Assembly: GCA_016124945.1 (NCBI GenBank)
Contig: WGMT01000053.1
Span: forward strand, 84,414 to 148,413
Length of the DNA: 64,000 nucleotides
Source of the DNA: a bacterium
GTDB lineage: Bacteria; Chloroflexota; Anaerolineae; Caldilineales; Caldilineaceae
Direction: 5' to 3'
Shown here: positions 46,116 through 54,580 of the stretch, piece after piece
How the letters are laid out: each line of letters begins with the position of its first letter
How positions within the stretch are numbered: position 1 is the stretch's first letter
The notes under the pieces: generated by a model
What the model was told of the DNA's origin: nothing
The model's database searches: none
What the model saw: only the letters and a program-made list of their open reading frames with translations
Position numbers and translations under genes: made by a program

Positions 46116-46967
46116 ATGCACCTGCTGATCGTTGGGGCATCAGGACAGTTGGGGCGGGCACTGGTTGATGTCTGCGCCGGTGTGGACAAGTTGACGCTGT
46201 GGACGCGCCCTGATCACGATATTGCCGATCCGCGCATTGCCGATGACGTGGCGGATCTAGCCCCCGACGTGGTGATCAATGCGGCGGCGTGGACCAACGT
46301 CGACGGGGCCGAAGCACAGCCGGATGCGGCGTATGCGGCAAATGCGTTGGGTCCGCTCCATTTGGCGACGGGCTGCGCCCGCTGCGGTGCAGATCTGGTG
46401 CAGGTGAGCAGCAACGAAGTCTTCGCCGGTGAGGACGGCCACTTCTACCGCGAGTACGACGGTGTGCAGCCCGGTAGTGTCTACGCGCGAAGCAAGGCCG
46501 CCGGGGAACGTGCCGCCACGCAGGTGTGGCAGCGGGTCTACGTGGTGCGCGCCGCCTGGATCTACGGGCCGGGCGGTAACAATTTCCCGTCGAAGATTGT
46601 GCAGGCGGCGGATCGTCACGGCACGCTGCGGGTGGTGGCCGACGAGTACGGCAACCCCACCTACGCACCCGATCTGGCGGCTGCCATCCTGCGCCTTGTG
46701 GAAACGCAGCGCTACGGCAACTACCATCTTGTCAACGAAGGACATGCCAGCCGCTTCGAGTGGGCGGTGCAATTGCTCTCTCTAAGCGGGCGCGGTAATG
46801 TCCCTATGACGCCGATTTCGGCCCACGAGTGGCCTCGCCCGTCTATGCCGCCGTCTCACGCCGTCCTCGTAAACCAGGCCGGCGCGGCGTTGGGCTTGTC
46901 CTTGCGCCCTTGGCAGGATGCGTTGGCCGAGTATTTCCGCGTCGAGACTAGTCTGCTGAAGACATGA
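46116..46967 (+). CDS. rfbD: dTDP-4-dehydrorhamnose reductase
   Basis: The 283-aa extended SDR protein begins MHLLIVGASGQLGRAL with the GxxGxxG NAD(P) motif, and has DVVINAAAWTNVDGAE, SSNEVFAG, SVYARSKAAGE (catalytic Tyr-x3-Lys) and GNPTYAPDLAAAIL. These match RmlD-type reductases completing dTDP-rhamnose synthesis. The other rml genes are not here, so a different nucleotide sugar is possible. GGGAG lies 7 bp before the ATG. Confidence 0.85.
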   Translation: MHLLIVGASGQLGRALVDVCAGVDKLTLWTRPDHDIADPRIADDVADLAPDVVINAAAWTNVDGAEAQPDAAYAANALGPLHLATGCARCGADLVQVSSNEVFAGEDGHFYREYDGVQPGSVYARSKAAGERAATQVWQRVYVVRAAWIYGPGGNNFPSKIVQAADRHGTLRVVADEYGNPTYAPDLAAAILRLVETQRYGNYHLVNEGHASRFEWAVQLLSLSGRGNVPMTPISAHEWPRPSMPPSHAVLVNQAGAALGLSLRPWQDALAEYFRVETSLLKT

Positions 46968-46973
46968 TTAAAA

Positions 46974-47057
46974 TTGATCCACAGATTACACCGATTAAAA
47001 GGATTTGTCGTTCTGAATCCTTTTAATCCGTGTAATCTGTGTAATCTGTGGATGAAT
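46974..47057. repeat. Nonad-period inverted repeat between rfbD and the GT2 gene
   Basis: Left arm gatccacagattacaccg with gatt every 9 bp, right arm aatccgtgtaatctgtgtaa. It begins 7 bp after the rfbD stop. The same family is at 29498-29576. Confidence 0.8.
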
Positions 47058-47082
47058 TCCTTTTCTGCAATCGAGGTATTGA

Positions 47083-48285
47083 ATGAGTGAAGAGAACAAG
47101 CGTAAGCATCCTGATCCGCGTGCAAAGAAGAGGGATCCGATCGAGATTCCGCTCAACGCCAGCCGCACCAACGCCGTCGTAGAAGACGAAACCTACGGCG
47201 CGCTGCGCGCCGACAATCGTGTGGTGATGCGCCACAACATCGCCCTAAATCTAGAGTCGTTCGCGGCCTCTACCGAGACCTTCGCACCCAGGCCGGATCG
47301 ACTATTTCCTGAACTGAAGCGGGTACGCCCGCCCTTTTTCAGCGTCATTGTGCCCAACTTCAACGGTCGGCGACATCTGGCAACGCTCTTCGACGCCCTC
47401 TGTGTGCAGACGTTCGAAGATTTTGAGGTTGTCTTCATCGACGATGCCAGCCGCGATGATTCTGTCGCCTTTGTCGAGCAGAATTACGGCCAGCGCCTGA
47501 ATCTGCGTGTGATTGTTAACCGAGAGAACATGGGCTTCGTGGCCAGTGTCAACGCTGCCGCCGACGCCGCCCGTGGACGGCTGCTCGTTCTGCTCAACAA
47601 CGACACCGAACCGGCCCTGGATTGGACGGCGGAACTGGCCCGCGCCGTCTGCGCCCACCCCGACGCCGCTATGATCGCCAGCAAGCTGCTCCTTTTTGAC
47701 GAACGCAACCGCCTGCACACCAGCGGCGACACACTCGGCCTCGACGGCATCCCGCGCAACCGCGGCGTCTGGGAAGAGGACCGCGGCCAGTATGATCACA
47801 AGATCGACGTCTTCGGCGGCTGTGGCGGCGCGGTCGCCATCCGCCGCGATGTATGGCTGTCTCTGGGCGGCTTCGATGAATCATTCTGGATGTACCTGGA
47901 AGATGCCGACTTCGCCTTCCGCGCCCAGTTGAGCGGCTGGCGTGCCGTCTTCGCGCCCCAGGCCAAGGTCTATCACAAAGTCAGCAGCAGTGGCGGCGAT
48001 GATCTCTCTAGTTACTACGTCGGGCGCAACACCATCTGGATGATCGCCAAGAACATGCCGTCTAAACTGCTTTGGCGCAACCTACCCAAGGTGTTGAAGG
48101 CGCAACTTCAGATCGCCATCGACGCGCTGCGCAACATCCGCGGCAAAGCGGCGCAACAGCGGCTGCGCGGTCAAATGGCGGGATTGCTGGGGCTGCCGGC
48201 GCAACTGCGCAAACGTACCCTGATCCAACGCCGTCGCTGGGCCGACGACGACACACTTGCCTCGCGTCTTACCTCGCGAAAGTAA
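47083..48285 (+). CDS. Family 2 glycosyltransferase
   Basis: The 400-aa protein has the GT2 (GT-A) domain: FFSVIVPNFNGRRHLATLFDAL, VVFIDDASRDDSVAFVE, RENMGFVASVNAAAD, LLNNDTEP (DxD-like), and the acceptor-side GGCGGAVAIRRDVWLSLGGFDE and MYLEDADFAFRAQL. It probably adds rhamnose or a similar sugar to a cell-surface glycan, fitting the adjacent rfbD-like gene. The ~80-residue N-terminus is charged and unrecognised. ATG 47083 follows a cgaggt sequence. Confidence 0.92.
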   Translation: MSEENKRKHPDPRAKKRDPIEIPLNASRTNAVVEDETYGALRADNRVVMRHNIALNLESFAASTETFAPRPDRLFPELKRVRPPFFSVIVPNFNGRRHLATLFDALCVQTFEDFEVVFIDDASRDDSVAFVEQNYGQRLNLRVIVNRENMGFVASVNAAADAARGRLLVLLNNDTEPALDWTAELARAVCAHPDAAMIASKLLLFDERNRLHTSGDTLGLDGIPRNRGVWEEDRGQYDHKIDVFGGCGGAVAIRRDVWLSLGGFDESFWMYLEDADFAFRAQLSGWRAVFAPQAKVYHKVSSSGGDDLSSYYVGRNTIWMIAKNMPSKLLWRNLPKVLKAQLQIAIDALRNIRGKAAQQRLRGQMAGLLGLPAQLRKRTLIQRRRWADDDTLASRLTSRK

Positions 48286-48622
48286 CCGATTCATTCGATC
48301 AAAAATAGAACGCAGATTGAGCGGATCGAGCAGATAAAACGGATGGTTTCAGCAAAAATCCGTTGAATCCGCCCGATCCGCTCAATCCGCGTTCTATCAT
48401 CGCGCCTGTTTCTAAACGCCAATTGTTGGACGTTTTGTAATTTGATTGTCAGCTTGGGCGGCTGAATGCCGGCGGGATAGTACTACAATACTAGTATGAA
48501 CTTGGGCAGGCGTCGTGGATTCGACGCGAAAGGGGAGTCTGGCCGCTTGAGTGGAAAAGGGCTGGCCTGGATGTGCTGCCTGCGATTACGATCACAAGAC
48601 CAGACACAAACTTGGAGGCCCC
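48286..48622. other. Spacer with a repeat and an unassigned leader
   Basis: It holds the inverted repeat at 48305-48397 and a GC-rich stretch from about 48500 with a 6-bp hairpin (gcgtcg/cgacgc) and a second possible stem around 48540-48580, just upstream of the small membrane-protein gene. No gene is supported. Confidence 0.4.
48305..48397. repeat. Nonad-period inverted repeat after the GT2 gene
   Basis: atagaacgcagattgagcgg faces ccgctcaatccgcgttctat. It is the intergenic counterpart of the element inserted in the GT39 gene (16286-16365) and starts 19 bp after the GT2 stop. Confidence 0.8.
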
Positions 48623-48808
48623 ATGAACTACACCGAACTTGTCACACCGCAGATGCTGGAGATCCTGTTGCCGACGCTGGGGTTCAGCATTGTCCTGAAC
48701 TTCCTGCTCCTCGCCGCACTCTTCTTCCGTGCCCTGCGCGGTTGGCTCTTTGGGCAGCTCTATACCTTTTGGCTGGCACTGCGTATGACGGTGCGTAGCA
48801 ATCAGTAG
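48623..48808 (+). CDS. Small membrane protein of unknown function
   Basis: A 61-aa frame starts with ATG at 48623, preceded by GGAGG. It contains one long hydrophobic helix (SIVLNFLLLAALFF) followed by GWLFGQLYTFWLALRMTVRSN, perhaps a second short helix. No family is recognised. The strong ribosome-binding site makes it likely to be real. Confidence 0.6.
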   Translation: MNYTELVTPQMLEILLPTLGFSIVLNFLLLAALFFRALRGWLFGQLYTFWLALRMTVRSNQ

Positions 48809-48811
48809 ATG

Positions 48812-48833
48812 GACGACAGACGACGGACGAACC
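48812..48833. repeat. Heptad-period repeat (GACGAC type)
   Basis: gacgaca, gacgacg, gacgaac, four bases after the stop of the small membrane-protein gene. Confidence 0.55.
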
Positions 48834-48878
48834 GTGGGGTAGAGAATATGGAAACCAGTGCGGAGTCTGGCCCACGCA

Positions 48879-49319
48879 TCAACTATCTTGACCTCCGTCG
48901 TCGGTCGTCTGTCGTCCGTCGTCAGATTCCTTCCTCGCCACCACCACCTCTTCCACAATCGCCGCCCCCAACGGTAGGATCGGCACCATGCTCAGGTAGT
49001 AGATCTCCAACTTCTTCTCGTCCAGGTGCAGGACATGTCGCCCAAAAAGGACGAGCAGGGGAAGCAATGCGGGTAACGCCAGCAACATCAACAAGCGCGG
49101 ACGGCGGCGCTCCCGCGAAAATTTCCCCAGCGCTGCTTCACCTGCCGTCACCACCGTCAACATGTTGAAAAGCAACCGGCTGTGTTCCGCAATGCTCTCA
49201 TTGCGCAGGCTCAAAAATGGGATCTTCGGCCACCATTGGCGGCTATTTCCGTGTAAGGCCACCATCACCACCATGTTGGCAACCGTCATCACCAATACCC
49301 TGAACGTTCGTTTCCACAT
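48879..49319 (-). CDS. Hypothetical membrane protein
   Basis: The 146-aa protein begins MWKRTFRVLVMTVANMVVMV and has about three hydrophobic segments (7-22, 76-92 and 106-125). GGGGGA precedes the ATG at 49319. Its last ~12 residues (GRQTTDDGGQDS) are encoded by a heptad repeat, so the original C-terminus may have been altered. No family is recognised. Confidence 0.55.
   Translation of the reverse strand: MWKRTFRVLVMTVANMVVMVALHGNSRQWWPKIPFLSLRNESIAEHSRLLFNMLTVVTAGEAALGKFSRERRRPRLLMLLALPALLPLLVLFGRHVLHLDEKKLEIYYLSMVPILPLGAAIVEEVVVARKESDDGRQTTDDGGQDS
48896..48925. repeat. Heptad-period repeat overlapping the 3' end of a membrane-protein gene
   Basis: cgtcgtc, ggtcgtc, tgtcgtc, cgtcgtc in 7-bp register, read in frame by the minus-strand gene. 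Confidence 0.7.
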
Positions 49320-49381
49320 TGACTTTCCCCCGCTACAATCTCTGATTTTTCACAAACTATGGTAAAGTAACACACCATAAC

Positions 49382-49450
49382 ATCGAAAATCGTCAATCAA
49401 AAATCGTCAATCAAAAATCGTCAATCAAAAATCGTCAATCGAAAATCGTT
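49382..49450. repeat. 14-bp tandem array between divergent genes
   Basis: atcgtcaatcaaaa repeats about four times with few changes (each unit is two heptads). It ends 13 bp before the ATG of the GH28-like gene, so it lies in the control region of one or both divergent genes. Confidence 0.8.
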
Positions 49451-49463
49451 CTTGAGCGCATCC

Positions 49464-50729
49464 ATGACCTACGAACCATCGAATCTGCCTACCCACGGCC
49501 TGAACGTAGCCGATTACGGCGCCACCGGCAACGGTGAAGCCGACGACAGCGCCGCCATCCAGGCTACACTCAATGCCGGCTCCGGCCTGGTTGTGATCCC
49601 CTACGGCGTCTACAAAATTGGGCGCACATTGCGTCTTTCGTCCTACACCCGGTTAATCGTCCATCCACAGGCGCGACTCTTCCTCGCTCCCGGTGCTGGG
49701 GTAGACAACCACACCCATCTCCTCTCCAATCAGCACCACAGCGACGGCGATGTGGACATCCACGTTGAAGGCGGCATCTGGGACGGCAACAACCCCGCCA
49801 ACTTGCGCGGCCCCGACCGACCCGATAGCTACACCGGCGTCCTCATGAATTTTACCAACGTGCGCGGGTTGACGCTACGTTCGCTCACCGTGCGCGATCC
49901 CGAAAGTTACTTCATCCGTTTGGGCCAGGTTTCAGGCTTTGAAGTAGGGCACATCCGTTTCGAAGCGCCCCATTTGCGCCCCAACCAGGACGGCGTTCAT
50001 CTGGGCGGTCACTGCGAAGACGGCTACATCCACGATCTCAGCGGCTTCGGCCTCGGCACGCCCAACGACGATGTCGTCGCCCTCAACGCCGACGACGCCA
50101 ACTACCGCGCCCAGAATCTGGGCAAACTCTGCGGCCCCATCCGCCGCATCACCGTGCGCAACATCCGCGCCGACGATTGCCACACCTTTGTGCGCATCCT
50201 CAGCGTCAATTCACCCATCGAAGACATCTGGGTCGAAGACGTGCGCGGCGGCTGTCGTGTCGCCGCCGTCAACATGGACGCCTGCCGAGAATGTCGCGTC
50301 CCCCTCTTCGATCCCAACGATCCCGCCGTTGCCGATGGCGTGGGGCAGGTGGCGCGCGTCACCTTGCGCAACTTCAACGTCTACAAATCGGTGGCTGGCA
50401 ACAGCAAGCCCCTACTCGATCTGCGCACTCGCATTCGTGATCTGCGCATCGAAAACTTCCGCCGCGATAGGCGCGACGCTGCTCTGGCCGTCCCCACCCT
50501 GCGCCTGGCCGAGTTTCACCCCTGCACTGTTCATTTGGAAGGACTGGATCTGGCGCGGGCCGAGCCGCTCTCCACCGCACTCGGGCTTGACGCGTGCAGG
50601 CTCCAGCGTTTGGCTTCCCCCTTTGGCCCCAACTTGTTGCGTGCGGACCTGACCATCGCCCGGCGTGCGGCCCTGGATCTCCCTGGCGACTTCGATCTAC
50701 TTACTGTCAACACAACCCAACGGAACTGA
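49464..50729 (+). CDS. Right-handed beta-helix protein, GH28/pectate-lyase-3-like
   Basis: The 421-aa protein opens with LNVADYGATGNGEADDSAAIQATLN, the standard start of GH28-related beta-helix proteins, and has GIWDGNN, DGVHLGG and DDVVALNADD, which resemble the polygalacturonase motifs (NTD, DD, GHG) only partly. No signal peptide is seen, so it may act inside the cell or be exported otherwise. Substrate unknown. The ATG at 49464 is preferred over a TTG at 49452. Confidence 0.75.
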   Translation: MTYEPSNLPTHGLNVADYGATGNGEADDSAAIQATLNAGSGLVVIPYGVYKIGRTLRLSSYTRLIVHPQARLFLAPGAGVDNHTHLLSNQHHSDGDVDIHVEGGIWDGNNPANLRGPDRPDSYTGVLMNFTNVRGLTLRSLTVRDPESYFIRLGQVSGFEVGHIRFEAPHLRPNQDGVHLGGHCEDGYIHDLSGFGLGTPNDDVVALNADDANYRAQNLGKLCGPIRRITVRNIRADDCHTFVRILSVNSPIEDIWVEDVRGGCRVAAVNMDACRECRVPLFDPNDPAVADGVGQVARVTLRNFNVYKSVAGNSKPLLDLRTRIRDLRIENFRRDRRDAALAVPTLRLAEFHPCTVHLEGLDLARAEPLSTALGLDACRLQRLASPFGPNLLRADLTIARRAALDLPGDFDLLTVNTTQRN

Positions 50730-50730
50730 C

Positions 50731-51210
50731 ATGCACTCCCGCTTCAATGTGACCAGCGCCCTCGACTACGCCCAGCGTGGAGAGATTGACGCATGGATCC
50801 ATGCCTACCTGCTCGCCGGTGAATGGGCCAATCCCGCCCTGTCCGACGGCTTGAAATTGCAGCGCCGTTGGTGGATCGGCCCACTGGAGATGGCACTCAG
50901 CGCGCTCGCCCGCTCGCTTGGCCCCGAACAAGGCATGGAGTACCAGGTCACCCCCGAAAACTGGGACGAACGCACCGGGCGGATCGCTGCGTCCCTGGCC
51001 GACCCGCTAACAGTGCCGCCGCTGCTCGTCGAATACCGCAGCGGCGAGTTGAGTGTGCGCGACGGCAACCACCGTCACGGCGCGATGGCGCGCAAAGGAT
51101 GGTCTACAACTTGGGTGATCATCTGGTACAATAGCGAAGCAGACTACCAGACCCACCGCCAACGGCTGGCCGCCGCAGTGGATCTGACGGGCATCTGCTC
51201 GGACGATTGA
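50731..51210 (+). CDS. ParB-like nuclease-fold protein
   Basis: The 159-aa protein has a C-terminal ParB/Srx-type segment: PPLLVEYRSGELSVRDGNHRHGAM (shown by its DGNHR motif, residues about 110-118), then a GWSTTWVIIWY strand. The family binds nucleotides such as CTP or acts in DNA partition or phosphosulfate chemistry. No HTH domain is present, so this is not a canonical chromosome-partition ParB. It starts two bases after the beta-helix gene stop. Its stop codon overlaps a 14-bp tandem. Confidence 0.6.
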   Translation: MHSRFNVTSALDYAQRGEIDAWIHAYLLAGEWANPALSDGLKLQRRWWIGPLEMALSALARSLGPEQGMEYQVTPENWDERTGRIAASLADPLTVPPLLVEYRSGELSVRDGNHRHGAMARKGWSTTWVIIWYNSEADYQTHRQRLAAAVDLTGICSDD

Positions 51211-51240
51211 CGAACGGCCATTGACGAACGGCCATTGACG
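51207..51240. repeat. 14-bp tandem repeat after the ParB-like gene
   Basis: ttgacgaacggcca occurs twice exactly plus six more bases. The ParB-like stop codon lies in the first unit. Confidence 0.85.
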
Positions 51241-51279
51241 CTGCGGGCAGCAGACGATTCAACGCGAAGCACATGATCC

Positions 51280-52368
51280 ATGACGACGAAATTGGCATTG
51301 GATGGGCATGTTGAGTGGCACACGTTGTTCCTACACGAGCGGGAACGCTTGCTGGCCGCGCTGCCGCATGTCACCGACGGCGGGGTGGTAGAACGATTAC
51401 AGCACATCGGCGCAACAGCCATGCCGGGGATGCCTGCCGTCCCCTGTGTGGACATTGGGCTATCGGTGTCGCCCTTTCCCCTGCCATCGCCGCAGGTGGA
51501 TCTCCTCGCCGGGTTGAACTACACCCTCGTTGCCAACGGCGAAGACACATCGACGCAACGTTTCCGCCATCGTACACAACCCATTCACCTCTGGGCCACC
51601 GAAGCAGGCAGTGAAGCGGCACTGGTCTGGGAATTGACACGCTCCTTTTTGCAAGCCGATGCCGTCGCCTGTCGCTACTTTGCCGCCGAAAAGCTGCAAC
51701 TGGCGCGTCGGGCCAACTATCCCACACACAAGCCTGCCTTTTTTGGCGAACTTTTGGCCCAGGCGCGCCAATGGTGGGTAAGTCATTATGGTTTTGGGCC
51801 GCTACGCCAGACGGTCGAAGCATTGGTCGGCTATCCACATCCCTGGTGGATCTCCAGCGGGTGGGCGCTCGATCTCTTTCTTGGGCGGGTGACGCGGGTT
51901 CACCACGACGTAGATGTTGTGATGCCACGTATTCACCAACTTGATCTGCAAGCACACCTGCTTGAACGAGGGTGGCGCTTCGTCACCCCACTGGATGGAC
52001 GATTGGAACCGTGGCCGCGTCATATGCGCATCGAACTGCCACGTCATCAGGTCCACGCGCATCGACAGGGCGATTTCATCGACTTTCTCTTCACCGATAT
52101 TGAACACGGCGTCTGGCGCTATCGGCGTGAGCCCTCTGTGGTGCAGAGTGTGGCGCGCATGCAACTGCACAGCACCGAAGGGATCCCTTTTCTTGCGCCT
52201 GAATTGGTGCTTCTCTTCAAAAGCCGCAACACCAGTCGCCAGGAACGCTCTAAAGATCAAGCGGATTTCGATCTCGTGCTGCCCCATCTCAACGCCGAAC
52301 GTCGCGCCTGGCTGCGTTGGGCGCTGCTCACCCAATCCCCTGAACATTTTTGGCTGGCTCGATTGTGA
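51280..52368 (+). CDS. GrpB-domain and nucleotidyltransferase-domain fusion
   Basis: The 362-aa protein has an N-terminal GrpB-like domain (about 1-165: VERLQHIGATAMPGMPAVPCVDIGLSV) and a C-terminal domain of the AadB/LinB-like aminoglycoside nucleotidyltransferase type (about 180-330: WWISSGWALDLFLGRVTRVHHDVDVVM, with the DxD metal pair). Both belong to the nucleotidyltransferase superfamily. An AMP- or nucleotide-transferring role on a small molecule is likely, with possible antibiotic modification, but this is inference. ATG at 51280. Confidence 0.7.
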   Translation: MTTKLALDGHVEWHTLFLHERERLLAALPHVTDGGVVERLQHIGATAMPGMPAVPCVDIGLSVSPFPLPSPQVDLLAGLNYTLVANGEDTSTQRFRHRTQPIHLWATEAGSEAALVWELTRSFLQADAVACRYFAAEKLQLARRANYPTHKPAFFGELLAQARQWWVSHYGFGPLRQTVEALVGYPHPWWISSGWALDLFLGRVTRVHHDVDVVMPRIHQLDLQAHLLERGWRFVTPLDGRLEPWPRHMRIELPRHQVHAHRQGDFIDFLFTDIEHGVWRYRREPSVVQSVARMQLHSTEGIPFLAPELVLLFKSRNTSRQERSKDQADFDLVLPHLNAERRAWLRWALLTQSPEHFWLARL

Positions 52369-52443
52369 GACGTTTCGCCCGACATTTCCCGGCTACGGAT
52401 CACGCTTCACCTGCTCGGCTCTTTCTGAAAGCGTTAGGACGCA

Positions 52444-53739
52444 ATGAACGAACTCCTTGCCCTCTCTGCCGCCCAACTTGCGCAGCGCATCCGCAACAAG
52501 GCAATCACGTCTGAAGCGGTGGTGCTTGCGTACTTGGCGCAGATCGAGCGGATCAACCCACACCTCAACGCGGTGACTGTCCTCGCCGACGACGCGCTGG
52601 CGTCGGCACGTCAGGCCGACGCTGAACTGGCCGACGGCAACGTGCGTGGACCGCTACACGGCGTCCCCTTCAGCGTGAAAGATACCTTTGACACCGTCGG
52701 GTTGGTCAGCTCAGCCGGGCGACAGATCCGGCGGCAGCGTGCGCCGCAGCGCGACGCCACCGTCGTTCACCGCATGCGTAGCGCCGGCGCGATTCTGTTG
52801 GCCAAGACGAACTGCCCACCCAACGGCAGTGGCAGCGACACCGAGAACGCTGTCAGTGGGCGCACACTCAACCCCTACAACTTCACACATTCGCCCGGCG
52901 GCAGCAGCGGCGGCGAAGCGGCACTCATCGCCGCCGGCGGCTCGCCGTTGGGCCTGGGCAGCGACACTGGCGGGGGTATCCGCATCCCGGCTGCCTATTG
53001 CGGCATTGCGGCGCTCAAACCCACGCTCGGGCGTGTCCCCAACACAGGGGCGTATAACCAGCCCGGCGGCTTTACGGATCTGCGCACCCAGATCGGTCCA
53101 CTGTCGCGTCATGTTGAGGATTTGCTCCTCGTGCTGCGTATCATCGACGGGCCCGATTACGTCGACGCCGGTGTGGCGCCCATGCCCATCTACGATCCCG
53201 AAGCGTTGTCGGCCAAAGAGTTGACGGTGGGTTGGTTCCCCTATGATCCTGATTCGATTGTGACCGATGTGGTGGCCGACACCGTGGGTGCAGCGGCGCA
53301 AGGATTGGCCCGCGGCGGCGTGCAGATGGTGGAAAACCGTCCGCTTGATCTGGTGGGTGGCGGGCGCGACCTGGATCGAGGCTGGCGCAACATGGCCGCC
53401 ACCCGCGGCCAGGATGTGGTGGAACTTCACGCCGCCTGGGACGCCTACCGCACCAATCTGCTCCAATACATGCTGCGCTACGATGCCATCCTCTGCCCGG
53501 TGGATCACCACCCGGCCCCACCCTTCGCCGACCGCGACACGGCGCGCTTCGATTACACCGCCCCGTTTAGCTTGAGCGGATACCCTGCCGCCGTGGTGCG
53601 TACCGGCACCACCAGCGACGGCCTGCCCCTGGCAGTGCAGATCGTCTCCCATCCCTGGCGCGAGGACATCGTCCTGGCGCTGGCAGCCATCCTCGAACGT
53701 GAATTCGGCGGCTGGCAACCACCCGAAATGGTGGGGTGA
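52444..53739 (+). CDS. Amidase-signature protein lacking the nucleophilic serine
   Basis: The 431-aa protein has the amidase signature fold: VPFSVKDTFDTVG (Lys79), GGSSGGEAALIAAGGSPLGL (Ser154) and GSDTGGGIRIPAAYCG. In active members this last motif is GSDTGGSIR-P; the Ser there is the nucleophile (Ser178 in GatA numbering). Here it is Gly178 (codon GGT at 52975-52977). The other catalytic residues are kept and the rest of the fold is intact, so it is probably a binding protein or has a changed reaction. It is not a GatA, because no GatB or GatC lies nearby. Confidence 0.85.
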   Translation: MNELLALSAAQLAQRIRNKAITSEAVVLAYLAQIERINPHLNAVTVLADDALASARQADAELADGNVRGPLHGVPFSVKDTFDTVGLVSSAGRQIRRQRAPQRDATVVHRMRSAGAILLAKTNCPPNGSGSDTENAVSGRTLNPYNFTHSPGGSSGGEAALIAAGGSPLGLGSDTGGGIRIPAAYCGIAALKPTLGRVPNTGAYNQPGGFTDLRTQIGPLSRHVEDLLLVLRIIDGPDYVDAGVAPMPIYDPEALSAKELTVGWFPYDPDSIVTDVVADTVGAAAQGLARGGVQMVENRPLDLVGGGRDLDRGWRNMAATRGQDVVELHAAWDAYRTNLLQYMLRYDAILCPVDHHPAPPFADRDTARFDYTAPFSLSGYPAAVVRTGTTSDGLPLAVQIVSHPWREDIVLALAAILEREFGGWQPPEMVG

Positions 53740-54029
53740 GGGGGTGAGGGGGCGACTGAGTGATTCTATGGGTGAACTCGCTGTTACAAGAAAGTGGTCT
53801 CGAAGCCGAAACTCTGCGGTTGGTAACCGCAGCTACGACAGACGAGATGTTCACCTATGTCGTAGGTTACGCTACCAGCGTGACGGGCGTACTCGACGAG
53901 TTCGCTAACAGAATCACCCAGCCACCCCCTCACCTTGTCACCCCCTCACCTTGTCATCTCGATCCGACTTGGGTATACTCCACGGCAGCGCATCTGTTCG
54001 GTTCGCGCCATTCTTGCGAGGGTTTTCTT
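53740..54029. other. Spacer with degenerate inverted and tandem repeats
   Basis: After the amidase-family gene come gtgaggg-type tandem units, an imperfect inverted pair (gattctatgggtgaactcgc near 53761 against gagttcgctaacagaatcac near 53898) and a 16-bp tandem (accccctcaccttgtc, twice) near 53923-53954. A reading frame runs through but has no start signal of its own. No gene is supported. Confidence 0.5.
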
Positions 54030-54458
54030 ATGCAATCTGTTTCAAATCATCCTGTGGAACCGGGGCGGCGGCTCTTTTCTCTGCCGACGCCTCTAGTAAT
54101 TGGTGACGTGCTGGCGTTGTTGATCTTTGTGATCGTAGGGCGACTCAGCCACGGCTTCACCAGCGACTGGCTGATCAATGTGGCGCGCATTGCCACACCT
54201 TTTCTCATGGGCTGGTTTGTGGTTGCCATCCTGGTTGGCGCGTATCGCGCAGATCTATTGACGTCGCCCGGCCAGTTGATGCTCCGCTCTGCGGCGGCGT
54301 GGATAGTGGGCAATCTCGTCGCCTTCGCTGTGCGTGCTTTCCTTTTTCAAAACAATGTCACCGTCCCCTTCGCGTTGACGTCGGTTGCCTTTACCGGGCT
54401 TTTCCTTTTGGGATGGCGGGCCGTCTACCTTTGGTGGTACAACCGTTCGCTTACGTGA
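54030..54458 (+). CDS. DUF3054 family membrane protein
   Basis: The 142-aa protein starts at ATG 54030 with GAGG 9 bp upstream and has four membrane helices (LVIGDVLALLIFVIVGRLSH, PFLMGWFVVAILVGAY and two more). It matches DUF3054, whose function is unknown. A much longer in-frame upstream start (53760) is rejected because that part is repeat sequence. Confidence 0.8.
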   Translation: MQSVSNHPVEPGRRLFSLPTPLVIGDVLALLIFVIVGRLSHGFTSDWLINVARIATPFLMGWFVVAILVGAYRADLLTSPGQLMLRSAAAWIVGNLVAFAVRAFLFQNNVTVPFALTSVAFTGLFLLGWRAVYLWWYNRSLT

Positions 54459-54580
54459 GATCGTCACTTTTCGGCCCCGGGTGTGTCATACCCGGCGCCG
54501 TCTGTCTTTGTCATCGTTTGTAATCTCTGTCATCCTTTGCAATTCCGTAGCAAACTCTCTGCGTAGGACAGCAAAACCTT

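Noticed and set aside
48500..48622. The string tggattcgac, typical of the tmRNA 5' end
   Set aside because: The coding gene starts only ~100 bp downstream, no tmRNA tag or 3' acceptor half (ggttcgaa...cca) follows, and the string is explained by a short hairpin.
52711..53718. 335-aa minus-strand frame
   Set aside because: Antisense to the amidase-family gene; no ribosome-binding site or family match.
53760..54029. Upstream extension of the DUF3054 gene
   Set aside because: The segment consists of degenerate repeats and has no start signal; a good ribosome-binding site lies before ATG 54030.
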